Assembly: GCA_016584495.1 (NCBI GenBank)
Contig: WAID01000003.1
Span: forward strand, 4,898,001 to 4,962,000
Direction: 5' to 3'
Length of the DNA: 64,000 nt
From: Celoporthe dispersa
Lineage: Eukaryota > Ascomycota > Sordariomycetes > Diaporthales > Cryphonectriaceae
Below, piece after piece: positions 11,852-21,628 of this stretch. The stretch's first letter is position 1. Every line of letters begins with the position of its first letter. The notes below the pieces were generated by a model, which did not search any database, was not told the DNA's origin, and saw only the letters and a program-made list of their open reading frames with translations. A program made the translations under genes and the position numbers.

Positions 11852-12849
11852 GACTTAAAAGATCCTCAGCAATATTGTGGTGATGAGCAAGTTCAAAAGG
11901 TTTGGTTCAAGGCGAGAAAATTGAGGAGCAAATGGAGGCTGTTGAGTTGAATTTCTGGTGGGTTATGCGGGGCAAGTTGTGACAAGTCGAGACAGGCTGC
12001 CTACAATGCGTTTTCGATGTGTCACAAGACGACAACAATGATTGGGATTGGAGATAGGTGACAGGCAGGTTGGAGTCCTTGGCAGGGAAAGACCAGGAGG
12101 GTGCAAAAATGTTTGTTGAGGGTAGGATGCTGGTTTATCAGCAACAAACTAGATGACGGGAGGGCCGATGCAGTGCATTGCCCCTCCAACAAGCCGCTGC
12201 AGCAGATTTTCACACGCCAGCTGTATAGGTGCCTGCTGAAAGTGCCCAGGTGTATGCCACAGCATATACTACCAAATAGTGTACATACACCTAGCCACTG
12301 GGGTGCCTAGCAGGACCTGGTATAATTTGACAACTCACCTTTCTGTGGCGCTGCTCAGTGCTGCTTGCCCTGTATTACACAGCTGCATACATTGCTTATT
12401 ACAGTGACGGCAGCCACCTGAGGACCTCAAGAGGACACACAGCCTGCCGTGTCCCGCTGCTTTCATGAAACTTGAAGCGTTGCACACGTACCAAAAATTC
12501 GAGCGTGACATTGAAGCGAGAGTCAAATTTACACTGATCATTCAAAAGCAAGCAAGGAGCACACTAGGCTACGCTCCGTCCACTCGTAGGCTCCATCGTC
12601 AAGTAGCCTTGAACACTATGTATTGTTTTTACGCTGCACGGGAGGGCGGCCAAGTCACACTGCGCCGGGGGGGCGACCATGCAGCTGTAGGTAGGGGGGG
12701 CTTTTGAAAATTTGGAACGCGTCGAGATCCTAGCGCGTCAACCGGGCAATGATCAACCTGGGGCGGAAAAACACGTTGTCAAGCTACGAAAAGAGTGCTT
12801 TCTTCTTCGCATCGCTGGCAAGCCAAACGACTACAATGAAAAAAAAGTT
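11852..12849. other. Intergenic region YDJ1 5' side / U2 3' side
   Basis: About 1 kb. It contains the YDJ1 promoter and an imperfect inverted repeat at 12232-12314. No coding sequence is supported. Confidence 0.5.
12232..12314. repeat. Imperfect inverted repeat (potential hairpin)
   Basis: The left arm 12232-12256 and the right arm 12284-12314 share complementary blocks (CCTGCT and AGGTGTATG on the left are matched by CATACACCT and AGCAGG on the right). The spacer is about 27 nt. It could be a degraded repeat edge; no protein remnant is seen. Confidence 0.45.
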
Positions 12850-13045
12850 GGTTCGCGTCACTCTCAGGCAGTGTGGTAGAGAGGACACTGTGGAGGTTGA
12901 CCATGGGCAAGCCCAGAGGATCATCCTCCGAAGGACAAAAATTGGAATAATCACGATTGCATTCCGTAGAATGCTTTCAGAGATTAAACTGAAAAGAACA
13001 GATACTACACTTGATCTAAGCCAAACTGTTTTCAAGGCTGTCAGT
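12850..13045 (-). ncRNA. U2: U2 spliceosomal snRNA (5' end approximate)
   Basis: The minus strand carries the U2 core GGCTTAGATCAAGTGTAGTA at 13023-13004, including the branch-point recognition sequence GTAGTA (13008-13003). It continues with stem IIa sequence (TTTTCAGTTTAATCTCTGAA). A consensus Sm site AATTTTTG lies at 12943-12936. A long stem III (GGAGG paired with CCTCC, tip GGGC-TTG-CCC) and a 3' hairpin (CAGTGT/ACACTG) follow, as in known U2 RNAs. The 5' stem-loop I is unusual: GCCTT and TTTGGC are separated by about eight extra bases. Length is about 190 nt. The exact ends are inferred. An apparent open frame on the other strand across this locus is not a gene. Confidence 0.88.
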
Positions 13046-13794
13046 ACCAGTCGAACATCAGGTATAGCTTTGGGGGGGGGGGGGACTAACAGGCAAAGAG
13101 AGCTGAAGAGAAAAGAAGAAAAAAGGTTGAAAAGGTTGGGAGGGAAACGAGATTATATACTTGTGGCCGCAGGTGCACGGTCCATCTACGCTAACTATTT
13201 GCCGCCTTCCGTATCCAGAATAGCACCAATTTCTGCCAGAGCTAGTCTCAAATTGACGAGCAGGCTCGCAAGGTCCATCGCCCTGGGCCTCAAGGACCTT
13301 TTTCTATCGATTCCGAGTCCAGAATTATCGTTGCAAAGTGCCTGAGAACGATGGGGAAACAATGACATATGGCATGGGGATCATAAAGACGTCTACTCCT
13401 TGTGCCTTCTCCTAGAGCCTTGGGACTAACCACAGAGTACAAATTCTAGTGCTGCGTAGAACGACTTGGACAGGACTTTCCAACATGACTGGCCTCATGT
13501 CCATAATTACATATTTGCAATGGGGGAGACGCTCATTTTCAATAGTTTGATTCCTCATTGAGTCTTGAATCTGTCTTCAAGCAGCATTTCATCACTATTT
13601 ATTGGGTTGAGTTGAGCCTGTCGCCAGTGTCCTTATGCCTAACAATCACCCGCCTATTTTCATCGCCCGGCAGTTAGTGCGTGTTTTCACATCAGCAGGT
13701 CACCTCACCAAGCTTTTTTTTCATCCCAAACCAGCATCTCTCTGCAAATAAATATTCATCCCCCACGGTCCCCCATGACCCGCGCCCATGAGAT
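13046..13794. other. Intergenic region U2 5' side / MSE1 5' side
   Basis: About 750 bp between divergent transcription units. A TATATA-like element at about 13154-13159 lies roughly 110 bp upstream of the U2 5' end. A run of 13 G is present near 13072-13084. No gene is seen. Confidence 0.4.
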
Positions 13795-16780
13795 ATGAGC
13801 GGCCTACTGCTCTTTCGGAGGCTTCTACACGCGAGACGCCCCTCACCACTGCTCCATCAGGTGCGCTGCTATGCCCTGATTGGGAAGCCTAAGCAACAAG
13901 GGGAACCGGCCTGGGCCCTGCCAAAGACGCCTGCACGAACGAGGTTTGCGCCGTCGCCAACGGGTTACCTACACCTCGGCTCGCTGCGGACAGCTCTGTA
14001 TAACTACCTTCTGGCACAAGCGACGGGCGGTCAGTTCGTCATCAGGCTTGAGGATACCGACCAAGTGAGGCAGCATGGTTTTTTTTGCGTGTGTTTTACT
14101 TCTGGTCAGGTCGCTGACGGCGCACGCAGAACCGCTTTGTGGCAGACTCGGAGTCACGGCTGTACGATGACTTGACCTGGGCAGGTCTTCAATGGGACGA
14201 GGGTACGTCTCTTGCGTGTTAAAGCTACTCTCAAATAGTGAAACTCATCGTCTTTCCCAGGCCCGGATAAGGGTGGCCCGTTTGGTCCATATAAGCAGGT
14301 GTGTGCGGTGCTCCGCTTCCTTGAAAAGCCCTGTGCATATTGCTGATCTGCCCTCGCAGTCTGACCGTCTCGACTTGTACAAACAACATGCAGAATCTCT
14401 CCTAGAGAGTGATCGTGCATTCCGATGCTTCTGCACGCAGGAGGACCTTGAGTTCAATGTCAAACAGGCCACCGCTAGCGGGGCTGCAGCTCACTACCCA
14501 GGGACATGCATGGGCATCAGTAAATCCGAGTCCGACAGGCGAGCAGCAAACGGTGAGCCACACACCATCCGGTTCAAAGCGGCAGAGATACCGGTCTCAG
14601 CCCCGGATTTGGTGTATGGTGCCTACAAGAAAAAACGAGCGCGAGGACAACTTCATCATCATGAAGAGCGATGGATATCCGACATATCACTTTGCCAATG
14701 TGATTGACGATCACTTCATGAAGATCACGCACGTCATCCGTGGTGCGGTATGTTTGTTTCTTTTCGTTTTGTTTTTTCTTTAAAAAAAAGGAGGGAGAGT
14801 TCGTCCACGCGTGAGGATACGAAACTGACCTGCCGCAGGAATGGCTGATTTCAACACCAAAACATGTCGAGCTGTACAATGCCCTTGGGTGGCAACCTCC
14901 CAACTTCGCACATGTCGGTCTTCTCGTCGACTCACAGCGGCAGAAGTTGAGCAAACGGGACATAGACAATATCGGCATAAGTGTCTACCGGGCCAACAAG
15001 ATCATGCCAGAGGCCCTGCTGAACTACTCCGCCTTGCTTGGTTGGGATCCCAACCTGCAGAATAACCGGCATCTGAACAAGCAAGGAATCCTGACTCTGG
15101 ACGACATGAAGAAGAACGTGAGTGTCAACCACACATGTGCTTGGAAGAATGGAACGGACCGTGCTGACCTGGAGCAGTTCACCTTGAAATTCACCCGAGG
15201 CGATATCGTTGTGGACCTGGCCAAGCTGAAGTTCTTCCAGACCAAGTTTACTCGTGGCCTAGTCTCTGGGGACATTGCGAACCCCGAGGCGCTGCGAAGA
15301 AACATCCTCAAGCCCATAATGGAGGAGCTGCAGGAATTCGACGCGCAGCTTCAGAAATACCGTATTTCCACGAGATCTGTAGATGAAGAACTGCGCGAGA
15401 TCTGTGAGAGCATCAGCGAACGCGTTATATTTGAAAACGGTATAACAGAAGACGTCGTGCTCACAGTTCTCCAGAATTGGAAGGGCTCCCTGGACAATGC
15501 CACCCAGTTCCTCCACGACAACATCTTCGCCTTCTACCCAATCTCGAAGGTGGCCTTGAAGAAGAGCTTTCTGGAGCTCCAGGACGGCGTGGCCCGCGTG
15601 AAGATCAACAAGGGCAGGAAATCCGTCATCAATGCGGATATCTCAAAGGCGGTGCTTTGGCTCAGGCACGAGCTGAAGCAGATCGAGGCCGACCATTGGA
15701 ACAAAGAGACCCTGGGTCCCATTATGAAACGCCTTGTCATGTCCATCCAGTTCTACGACACCAAGAAGGACCAGCTGGTAGACCAGAGCGCCGGATGGAA
15801 ATTCATGCGGTGGGCGCTCCTCAACAGCAGATCAGGGCTGTCCATCGTGCCAATGATGGTGCTCTGGGGACGGGAGGAATCGCTCCGGCGCCTCAAGAAC
15901 GCGCGGATCTCCGCTGCGAACCAAGAAGACAGACTCAAGGCGGCGATCAAGATGGCAGCGCAGAGGCGGCTTAGCACAATGGTACACCATCGGCACGTCA
16001 GAGAAGGGTTCGACAGGGGGTGTCAAAAGGGACGAGGACACCAAGAACTACCCCCAGGAGATCGAGGCCCGGAACGTCGAGGTGCAGGAGACGATACCAG
16101 TCAAGGTGGCCAAGGAGGCGGAGCACAGCCCACCGCCCAAAGGACCATTCATGACCGCTCAGTCTCCGCCTGTCAAGAGATCACCCAGGGAAGTCGAGCG
16201 AGCACCAAGCTTTCTCCCGTTTCAGGAGTGGAAGCAGGGCACCCGCCGCCTCAGTCTGCACCCGGAACCGGAGGGGTCTACCCCGGCGCCCTGGAAGAGT
16301 GGGCAGCATGCTCAAGCGCAGAGCCCGTCGAAGCCCAGCGCGCCTCTGCAGCCCGAAGGACCCGGAAAGCGCGGGTCATTCCTACCAGGCGAGCCGATCG
16401 CAGACCTCACAGCCCATATCCGGCAGATCCAGGTCGCAAACCGGCCGAAAAGGAAAGAAGGCAGGCCTCAAGATCAGCCAGCTGAGGACGAAAACACACC
16501 AGAGGAGCGTTCCAAACTATACGGGCGGCTCCGGGAGGCCATGGTCACGGGGGAGAAGGGTCCGATGTTCACAGGGCCGGCGGTCGGTGGAATATCTCGG
16601 GCGGTGAGCAACCGATCGGCAGAACAGTTTGAGGACATCCTCTCTGCTGTACATCATATAGAGGCCGAGCGCCGCGAGCGCATGGTCCGCAGGGAGTTCG
16701 AGGAGGAGGATGCTGTGGCCGCCAAAGAGATAGAGCAAAGAGTGGCCTCGTGGGCGAGGCGGAACCGAGAGCTCTCGTGA
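13795..16780 (+). CDS. MSE1: Mitochondrial glutamyl-tRNA synthetase with long C-terminal extension (two frame breaks)
   Basis: Class I aminoacyl-tRNA synthetase that charges mitochondrial tRNA-Glu. Exons: 13795-14064, 14130-14202, 14261-14298, 14360-14747, 14839-15117, 15178-16780. An Arg-rich presequence precedes FAPSPTGYLHLGSLRTALYN (HIGH-type motif). KLSKRD is the KMSKS-type motif, and a helical anticodon-binding domain runs to about codon 595. Two single-base breaks interrupt the frame: one in the A run 14630-14635 and one in or near the G run 16016-16020. Removing one base from each gives about 882 aa. The last 270-290 residues form a charged, partly coiled region I do not recognise, which could instead be a separate gene. 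The 60-nt intron 15118-15177 has no stop and could be retained in frame. Confidence 0.85.
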
Positions 16781-17092
16781 TCTCGGCCAGGCTAGTTGAC
16801 AAGCGTGTACGGCACTGTTGCTCGGCTGCATCGCCTGGCATGTATGATTATAGATAGCATTGTCATGTCAACTGATTAAAGAAAAAAGAAGCCCGTTCAA
16901 TCAATCCATCTAAAACGCCGTCTGTGCAGTGCCTCCCGGCAGCTAGACCTTCGCATGCTGCGGTGCTCCCTGGTGAAACCTGTCCATCGCAATGTGCTCT
17001 CAAGGCAAGAAGAAGGATGGTATCGTAGCATCATTTTGTCACCCAACTCCCAACACTCACAAACACACAAGAAATGCCCCACCCCTTTTATT

Positions 17093-17153
<61 letters not shown>

Positions 17154-17157
17154 GGGC
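16781..17157. other. Convergent spacer MSE1 / CSN5
   Basis: A 377 bp tail-to-tail spacer. Its right end is a perfect CT microsatellite that is listed separately. No gene is seen. Confidence 0.6.
17095..17150. repeat. (CT)28 microsatellite
   Basis: This perfect dinucleotide run starts 7 bp downstream of the CSN5 stop codon, so it is read as (GA)n at the start of the CSN5 3' UTR. Confidence 0.97.
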
Positions 17158-18186
17158 TCAAAAGTCACCTCCCAGGCCATTGAAGATCTTGGCCTTGACC
17201 TGGATAGCCATCAGACCGGTCTCCTCCTTGGCGGCGATCTGCGTGCTGTCCCTGGCCAGCTTGTCCAGGGTCTGGTTGACGGCGGACATGCTCGCGCTGC
17301 CGCCGGCGAGGAAGCTGTCCATCTGCGGGTGGGCGCGGGCCTTGCGCTGCAGGTCCTTGGTGAGCTCCCGGACCTTGGACCCCAGGTCCAGCAGCTGCCT
17401 GGTGCCGTAGTCGCGGTTGGTGACGAGGGGGTTCGCGGAGAGGGTCTGGACCCAGTACTTGTTCCACAGCAGGTCCAGCAGCTGCGACTCGAGGGTGCTC
17501 TTGAAGGTCTCGACATCGAGGCTGTAGTAGCGGTCGGCGTGGGCGCCAAAGTCCTCCGCCTTGGCCATGGGCACGGTCTGGTAGCCGTCGGAACCGACGG
17601 CGCCGGTGGGCTTGTAGTTCTCGGGGTAGGTCCTGAAGGCGCCGATCTCGACCTTTCCGGCGCTGATGGTGCGGTGGGGGTCGATGACGACGGCGACGAA
17701 GGGGTCCTCAAAGGTCTGCCAGTTGTGCTGGGTGGCGACGTCGATGCCCGACAGCCAGCAGCCGTAGCCCGGGTGGCTGTGGTACCAGCCCAGGATGTTC
17801 TCCTGGCGGGCACCCTGCTCGCGGGCCAGGTCGGGGAAGTTGACCATGTACTCGTTGGCCTCCTCCTGCGCGTTGACGCGGGTCTCGGTACCCTCGACGG
17901 GCAGGCGGAAGGCGTCGGTGACCACCAGGGCGCCCTCCTCGACAAAGCCCTGCATCAGGCCCATGACCTCGATGTTGCCGCCGGACCGGGCGTGCATGAC
18001 CATCTTGATGAGCGCGACGGCCGAGATGCGCACCGTCTTGAAGTGGTTTGGGTCGCTCTTCCACGGCTTGCCCGCGCGCAGGGCCTTCTGGCGGTCACTG
18101 TCGAAATTGTAGAGGGAGTCGCGGGTCGGGTCGACGAGCTTGATGTTGTTCTCCAGCTCCCAGCCCTTCAGAGCCGAGGCCTCCAT
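17158..18186 (-). CDS. CSN5: COP9 signalosome subunit 5 (JAMM deneddylase)
   Basis: Catalytic zinc metalloprotease of the COP9 signalosome, which removes Nedd8 from cullins. Single exon of 342 aa, typical for fungal CSN5. The MPN/JAMM domain is intact: E73 in NIEVMG, then H136-x-H138 and D149 within HSHPGYGCWLSGID, the zinc ligands and catalytic Glu. A helical C-terminal region follows at about 230-330. The ATG at 18186 begins the conserved leader, with WELENNI following. The stop is almost abutted by a CT microsatellite. Rpn11 is excluded by the CSN5-type sequence around JAMM and the TRDSLYNFD leader. Confidence 0.96.
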   Translation of the reverse strand: MEASALKGWELENNIKLVDPTRDSLYNFDSDRQKALRAGKPWKSDPNHFKTVRISAVALIKMVMHARSGGNIEVMGLMQGFVEEGALVVTDAFRLPVEGTETRVNAQEEANEYMVNFPDLAREQGARQENILGWYHSHPGYGCWLSGIDVATQHNWQTFEDPFVAVVIDPHRTISAGKVEIGAFRTYPENYKPTGAVGSDGYQTVPMAKAEDFGAHADRYYSLDVETFKSTLESQLLDLLWNKYWVQTLSANPLVTNRDYGTRQLLDLGSKVRELTKDLQRKARAHPQMDSFLAGGSASMSAVNQTLDKLARDSTQIAAKEETGLMAIQVKAKIFNGLGGDF

Positions 18187-19016
18187 GACGGCTGGCTTCC
18201 CCTCGGGAGGTAGAACGGCGAGGGGGTTCGAGAGGTCGAGTGCTGTAGGCCACGAACGGGGGTGCGATGGAATGGGACTGTGGCCCAGGGTTTGTTGGTG
18301 ATGGTGAGAGGAGGCGTGTTCTGGCGCGGTTTGGTGATTTCGTTTAGTGGTGGTTAGGTGCTTACTTGGGTAGCTCGAAGCTGAGGCGGCTGCTGTGGTA
18401 AACCGCGGGGTTCAGCATCGGGGGTCGGTGCAGCGGGTGGTGATAAGATAAACCCCACTAAAGTATGCCGTGCTGGAAGGCCTCTGGGGTCCCCTGGCTC
18501 CTCCCACAGATTGTCTGGCTTCCTTCTGAAGGCACTATAAATCACACCTCTCCTTCAGTGTTCTAACCATTGCAGTAGACGGTGCTCAGGTCTGGCACTA
18601 TAGGAGCAAATATTCATATAATAGACTCAGCCTCTTGTCATCCTGCAGCTCAACAACTGAATATCTTTTTTTTCCTTCCCTTTCTTTCTTTCTATTTCTT
18701 CTGGTCCGAAAAGCCAGTCCTCAGGCCACACATTTCAGATGATCCTAGCATCGTCAAGATCCGGAAGTCCCCCGGCTTGGGATATGATATGGGCAGGAAC
18801 TCGGACAGTCAGACTCGTACCACTGAGTTCGGACAACTTCAAGTGAAACGCTCGATCATCGTGGTAGGCCCTTGGCATTCAAGAATGGATGCCATGGTAT
18901 ACATCAATGAGTCTACATCTGCAAATTGGCTAGAAATCATGCAAAAGAAAGAGGGAAACAAAAGAAGGAGGGAAAAGGGCGGAAGGGTGGAGAGAGCAAG
19001 AAGACCAAGATTTACT
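18187..19016. other. Intergenic region CSN5 5' side / hemerythrin gene 3' side
   Basis: An 830 bp spacer containing the CSN5 promoter and 5' UTR and a pyrimidine-rich tract near 18665-18700. No supported gene. Confidence 0.5.
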
Positions 19017-19717
19017 CTACATGGGTATCCTCCTGACCTCCTCCAGTGTGAAATACCGTCTCACATTTTCCGCCCCCAGCGTCCTCACCTCCTGGTCCAG
19101 GTGCTTCCACAACACCTCCCCCCAGGTGTCCATCTGTGCCCGAAGCACGCCCATCTCCAGCTCCACCTCCCCGTTCCTGCACCTGCGCAGGTAGCCCTCC
19201 ATGCCGTCCATCCCCCTGTGGATCTCCTTGTGCTGCTGCAGCAGCTCTGCCGCCTTGCGCCCGCCCTTCCCGCCCGCCTGGAACTCGGGCATCTTGCGCG
19301 CCAGCACGGGGAAGATGTACGTCTCCTCAATGTTGTGGTGCGTCGTGAGGTGGCTGATGAGCGAGAGGCCTTCGTCCAGGAACTGCTTGAGGCCCATGCC
19401 GGCTGGCCTGCGGCCTGATGATGCTGCGGTGTAGAGGGTTGTCCAGGAGCGGCGGAAGTGCTCATGCTGAGACACGTTAATGACGGGATCGCAGGTAGGA
19501 AGGGGCGAGATAACAAAGAAAAGAAAAGAAAGGGAGGGGAGGGGCGGCCCATGTGTCGTACAAAGTAATCCATGTGCTCCGCAAGCCTGTTGTACTGCTT
19601 GAACTCATGCGCCGACAACGGTGGCAGCGTAGGTGGCGCCGTCTCTTCAGCGACAGGCTCATCTACAACCCCGGACGTGGATGGTGTCACAGGGCTGTCC
19701 TCGGGAGCAGATGCCAT
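19017..19717 (-). CDS. Hemerythrin/HHE cation-binding domain protein
   Basis: Two exons, 19717-19562 and 19466-19017 (intron 95 nt), 606 nt, 201 aa. The first 35 residues are Pro/Thr/Glu-rich and probably disordered. From residue 36 the protein is a four-helix HHE domain with candidate diiron ligands: H48 in AEHMDYF, HEHF just after the splice, HLTTHHNIEE, and HKEIH. Another conserved block, WKHLDQE, follows. Fungal HHE proteins of this size are mostly uncharacterised, and iron or oxygen binding is only inferred. There is no signal peptide and no membrane segment. Confidence 0.88.
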
Positions 19718-21628
19718 GCTGGCTATGTCACGTCGTCGGCAGCAGTGGGAGGAGAAAGGCTGGTGGCAGGGGTGGTGGTGTTGGTGACGAGGCCTTCCTT
19801 GTCTACCAACAATGGACTGATTCCCGGCTCGAAGCGACGATGGCGGACTTGGGCTTCTCAGCGAACCTACAGCGAGTGGTCTGAAGAGTGCCCTCTCAAA
19901 GCCGAGGCTGGCGATATGATGGCGCATACGAGATCTCCCACAGGGCAGATCAGATTCAAATTGTATTTTGAGACCAAAAATTTCGACTGGAAACAAAATT
20001 AGGCTCAAGAAAGAAACAAAGACTGGGTATCTCGGAGAGATTGTGTACAGGCAATGGTCTATAGAGTCGGAAGAGAGAAGACAGAGAAGAAAAGGAGAAG
20101 AAAAAATTAGCCACAGGAGACACGCATCATCACGATATCTACTACTGTGCAGATTTATGGCCGAGGGTGTTCATGACAAAGTGCTGAGTGTTCACCTCGC
20201 TACTGCAAGGCAGGCCCCCCCCAGCACCCACCAAGGGCTGATTATCAAAGCCATTGCAAATCACCTATAGCCCAATTGGTGACCAGTCTTTCGGGGGTCT
20301 CTGGTGTTACATTACGGAGTACATATATTTTTAGTGTATCGGCACAGGGGGTGTGGTCTCCAGAAGCTACCCACGCCCACCCTTTTTTTTTTCTTTCTTT
20401 CCTTCTTCCTCCTTTTTTCCCCCCGTCTAGTGTGAGTGGGCCACATGCTTGGTTTCCCGATGGGTACGGTTATTTATCTACAAAGTACATATGTACTTTT
20501 AAGTGCTACGTAGTACGCAGCACGTCTCGATAATCTGCCAATCTGACAGCTGCCAGGCGGCGGTCGGGTGCTGGGGCGTATTCTGTAGAGAGGGATCCGT
20601 CTTGCTCCGTGTGCCCGAACCGCAGGCTGAACCTAGAGGGCCGGACGGTCTTCACTCCAGCTTGCTCAGGCATGGCATTGCCACCAGAGTGCCGTTCCGG
20701 AACTACAGGATCAGCACCTAAGTTTCTTCTGGCTATGAATTGTTCTGGAATATAATTATATGGATCTGAGCCTTGATGTATTCAATACATACATGGACAA
20801 GGACGTCTCGTCCGACCTCGGCGTCTTTCGAACACACCTGTGTCTCACAAGTTAGGACAAGTAGTCCAGCCTGATGCCGCTGAGACTAGTCTCATTCCCA
20901 ACCGGTGGTAGATGCACAAGAAGTAGGACGAGGCGCCAAGAGATGTATGTGTGTTCACCTCTTGTACCAGAGCTAGGTTGCTGCTCGGGATCATAATCGC
21001 CACACAGGGAAAAGAAGCATCTTTGTCAGGCTCCATAGTCTTCCGCAATCTGCTCTAGGGCAACAGCAGATGAATGCTGTGTATTGACTGCTATATACAA
21101 ATATGAGGTTTCCCTCCGACATCTACATGCCATAGTCATGGCTGGGGGCAAGTGAAATAGGTGCTGCTCGTGCGCCCAACGTCGTGCCTCTGTTTCGGCC
21201 GCGACAGGGTGGAGAGTCAAGTCGGCATCGCCAGCATAGAGGATCAAGAGCTGAAGCGCCATCCCAAGAAAGAAAAAACGCCCTGAATGCCTAACACCCC
21301 CTTCCCTGTGAAAGAAATGGCAAGGATAAATTGGAAACGGACTACCGTACACTCCTCAATTTCCTAGAAACCCACAATCTCGTCTGAGTTATGTCTCTGT
21401 GTAAGGTCATTCGGACAGGTGCAGTGAGATAGTCTCGGAGATTTCGAGGGCCAGAGCTCGTCGCGATAGATCTGTCTGCCACGCGCTCAGAGGGGGTCAC
21501 AATATCAAGTGGACTTGTAGCCCCGTCATGATGCCGTCCTACTTAGCGTAGCCGGTTCGGTCGGCATGTTGAGGTGAGCTGGGTATTGTGATGTGTTGGG
21601 CCGATGTGCAGCATCCAGCTCATGCAGG
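19718..21628. other. Intergenic region, about 1.9 kb
   Basis: Holds the promoter of the hemerythrin gene and the 3' flank of the FAR1-domain gene. It includes a poly-T/pyrimidine tract near 20381-20422. The open frames here have no convincing protein character. Confidence 0.5.

Noticed and set aside
12749..13345. A 198-codon open frame on the plus strand.
   Set aside because: It overlaps the U2 snRNA on the other strand, has no protein-like features, and its openness is explained by the RNA sequence.
14630..14636. The A-AAA-AAC heptamer in MSE1 looks like a -1 ribosomal slippery site.
   Set aside because: The frame must skip one base, which -1 slippage does not do, and many other runs in the window show the same kind of break.
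17074..18213. A 379-codon open frame antisense to CSN5, starting in the CT microsatellite.
   Set aside because: It starts in repeat DNA and mirrors the conserved CSN5 frame; composition is that of a shadow.
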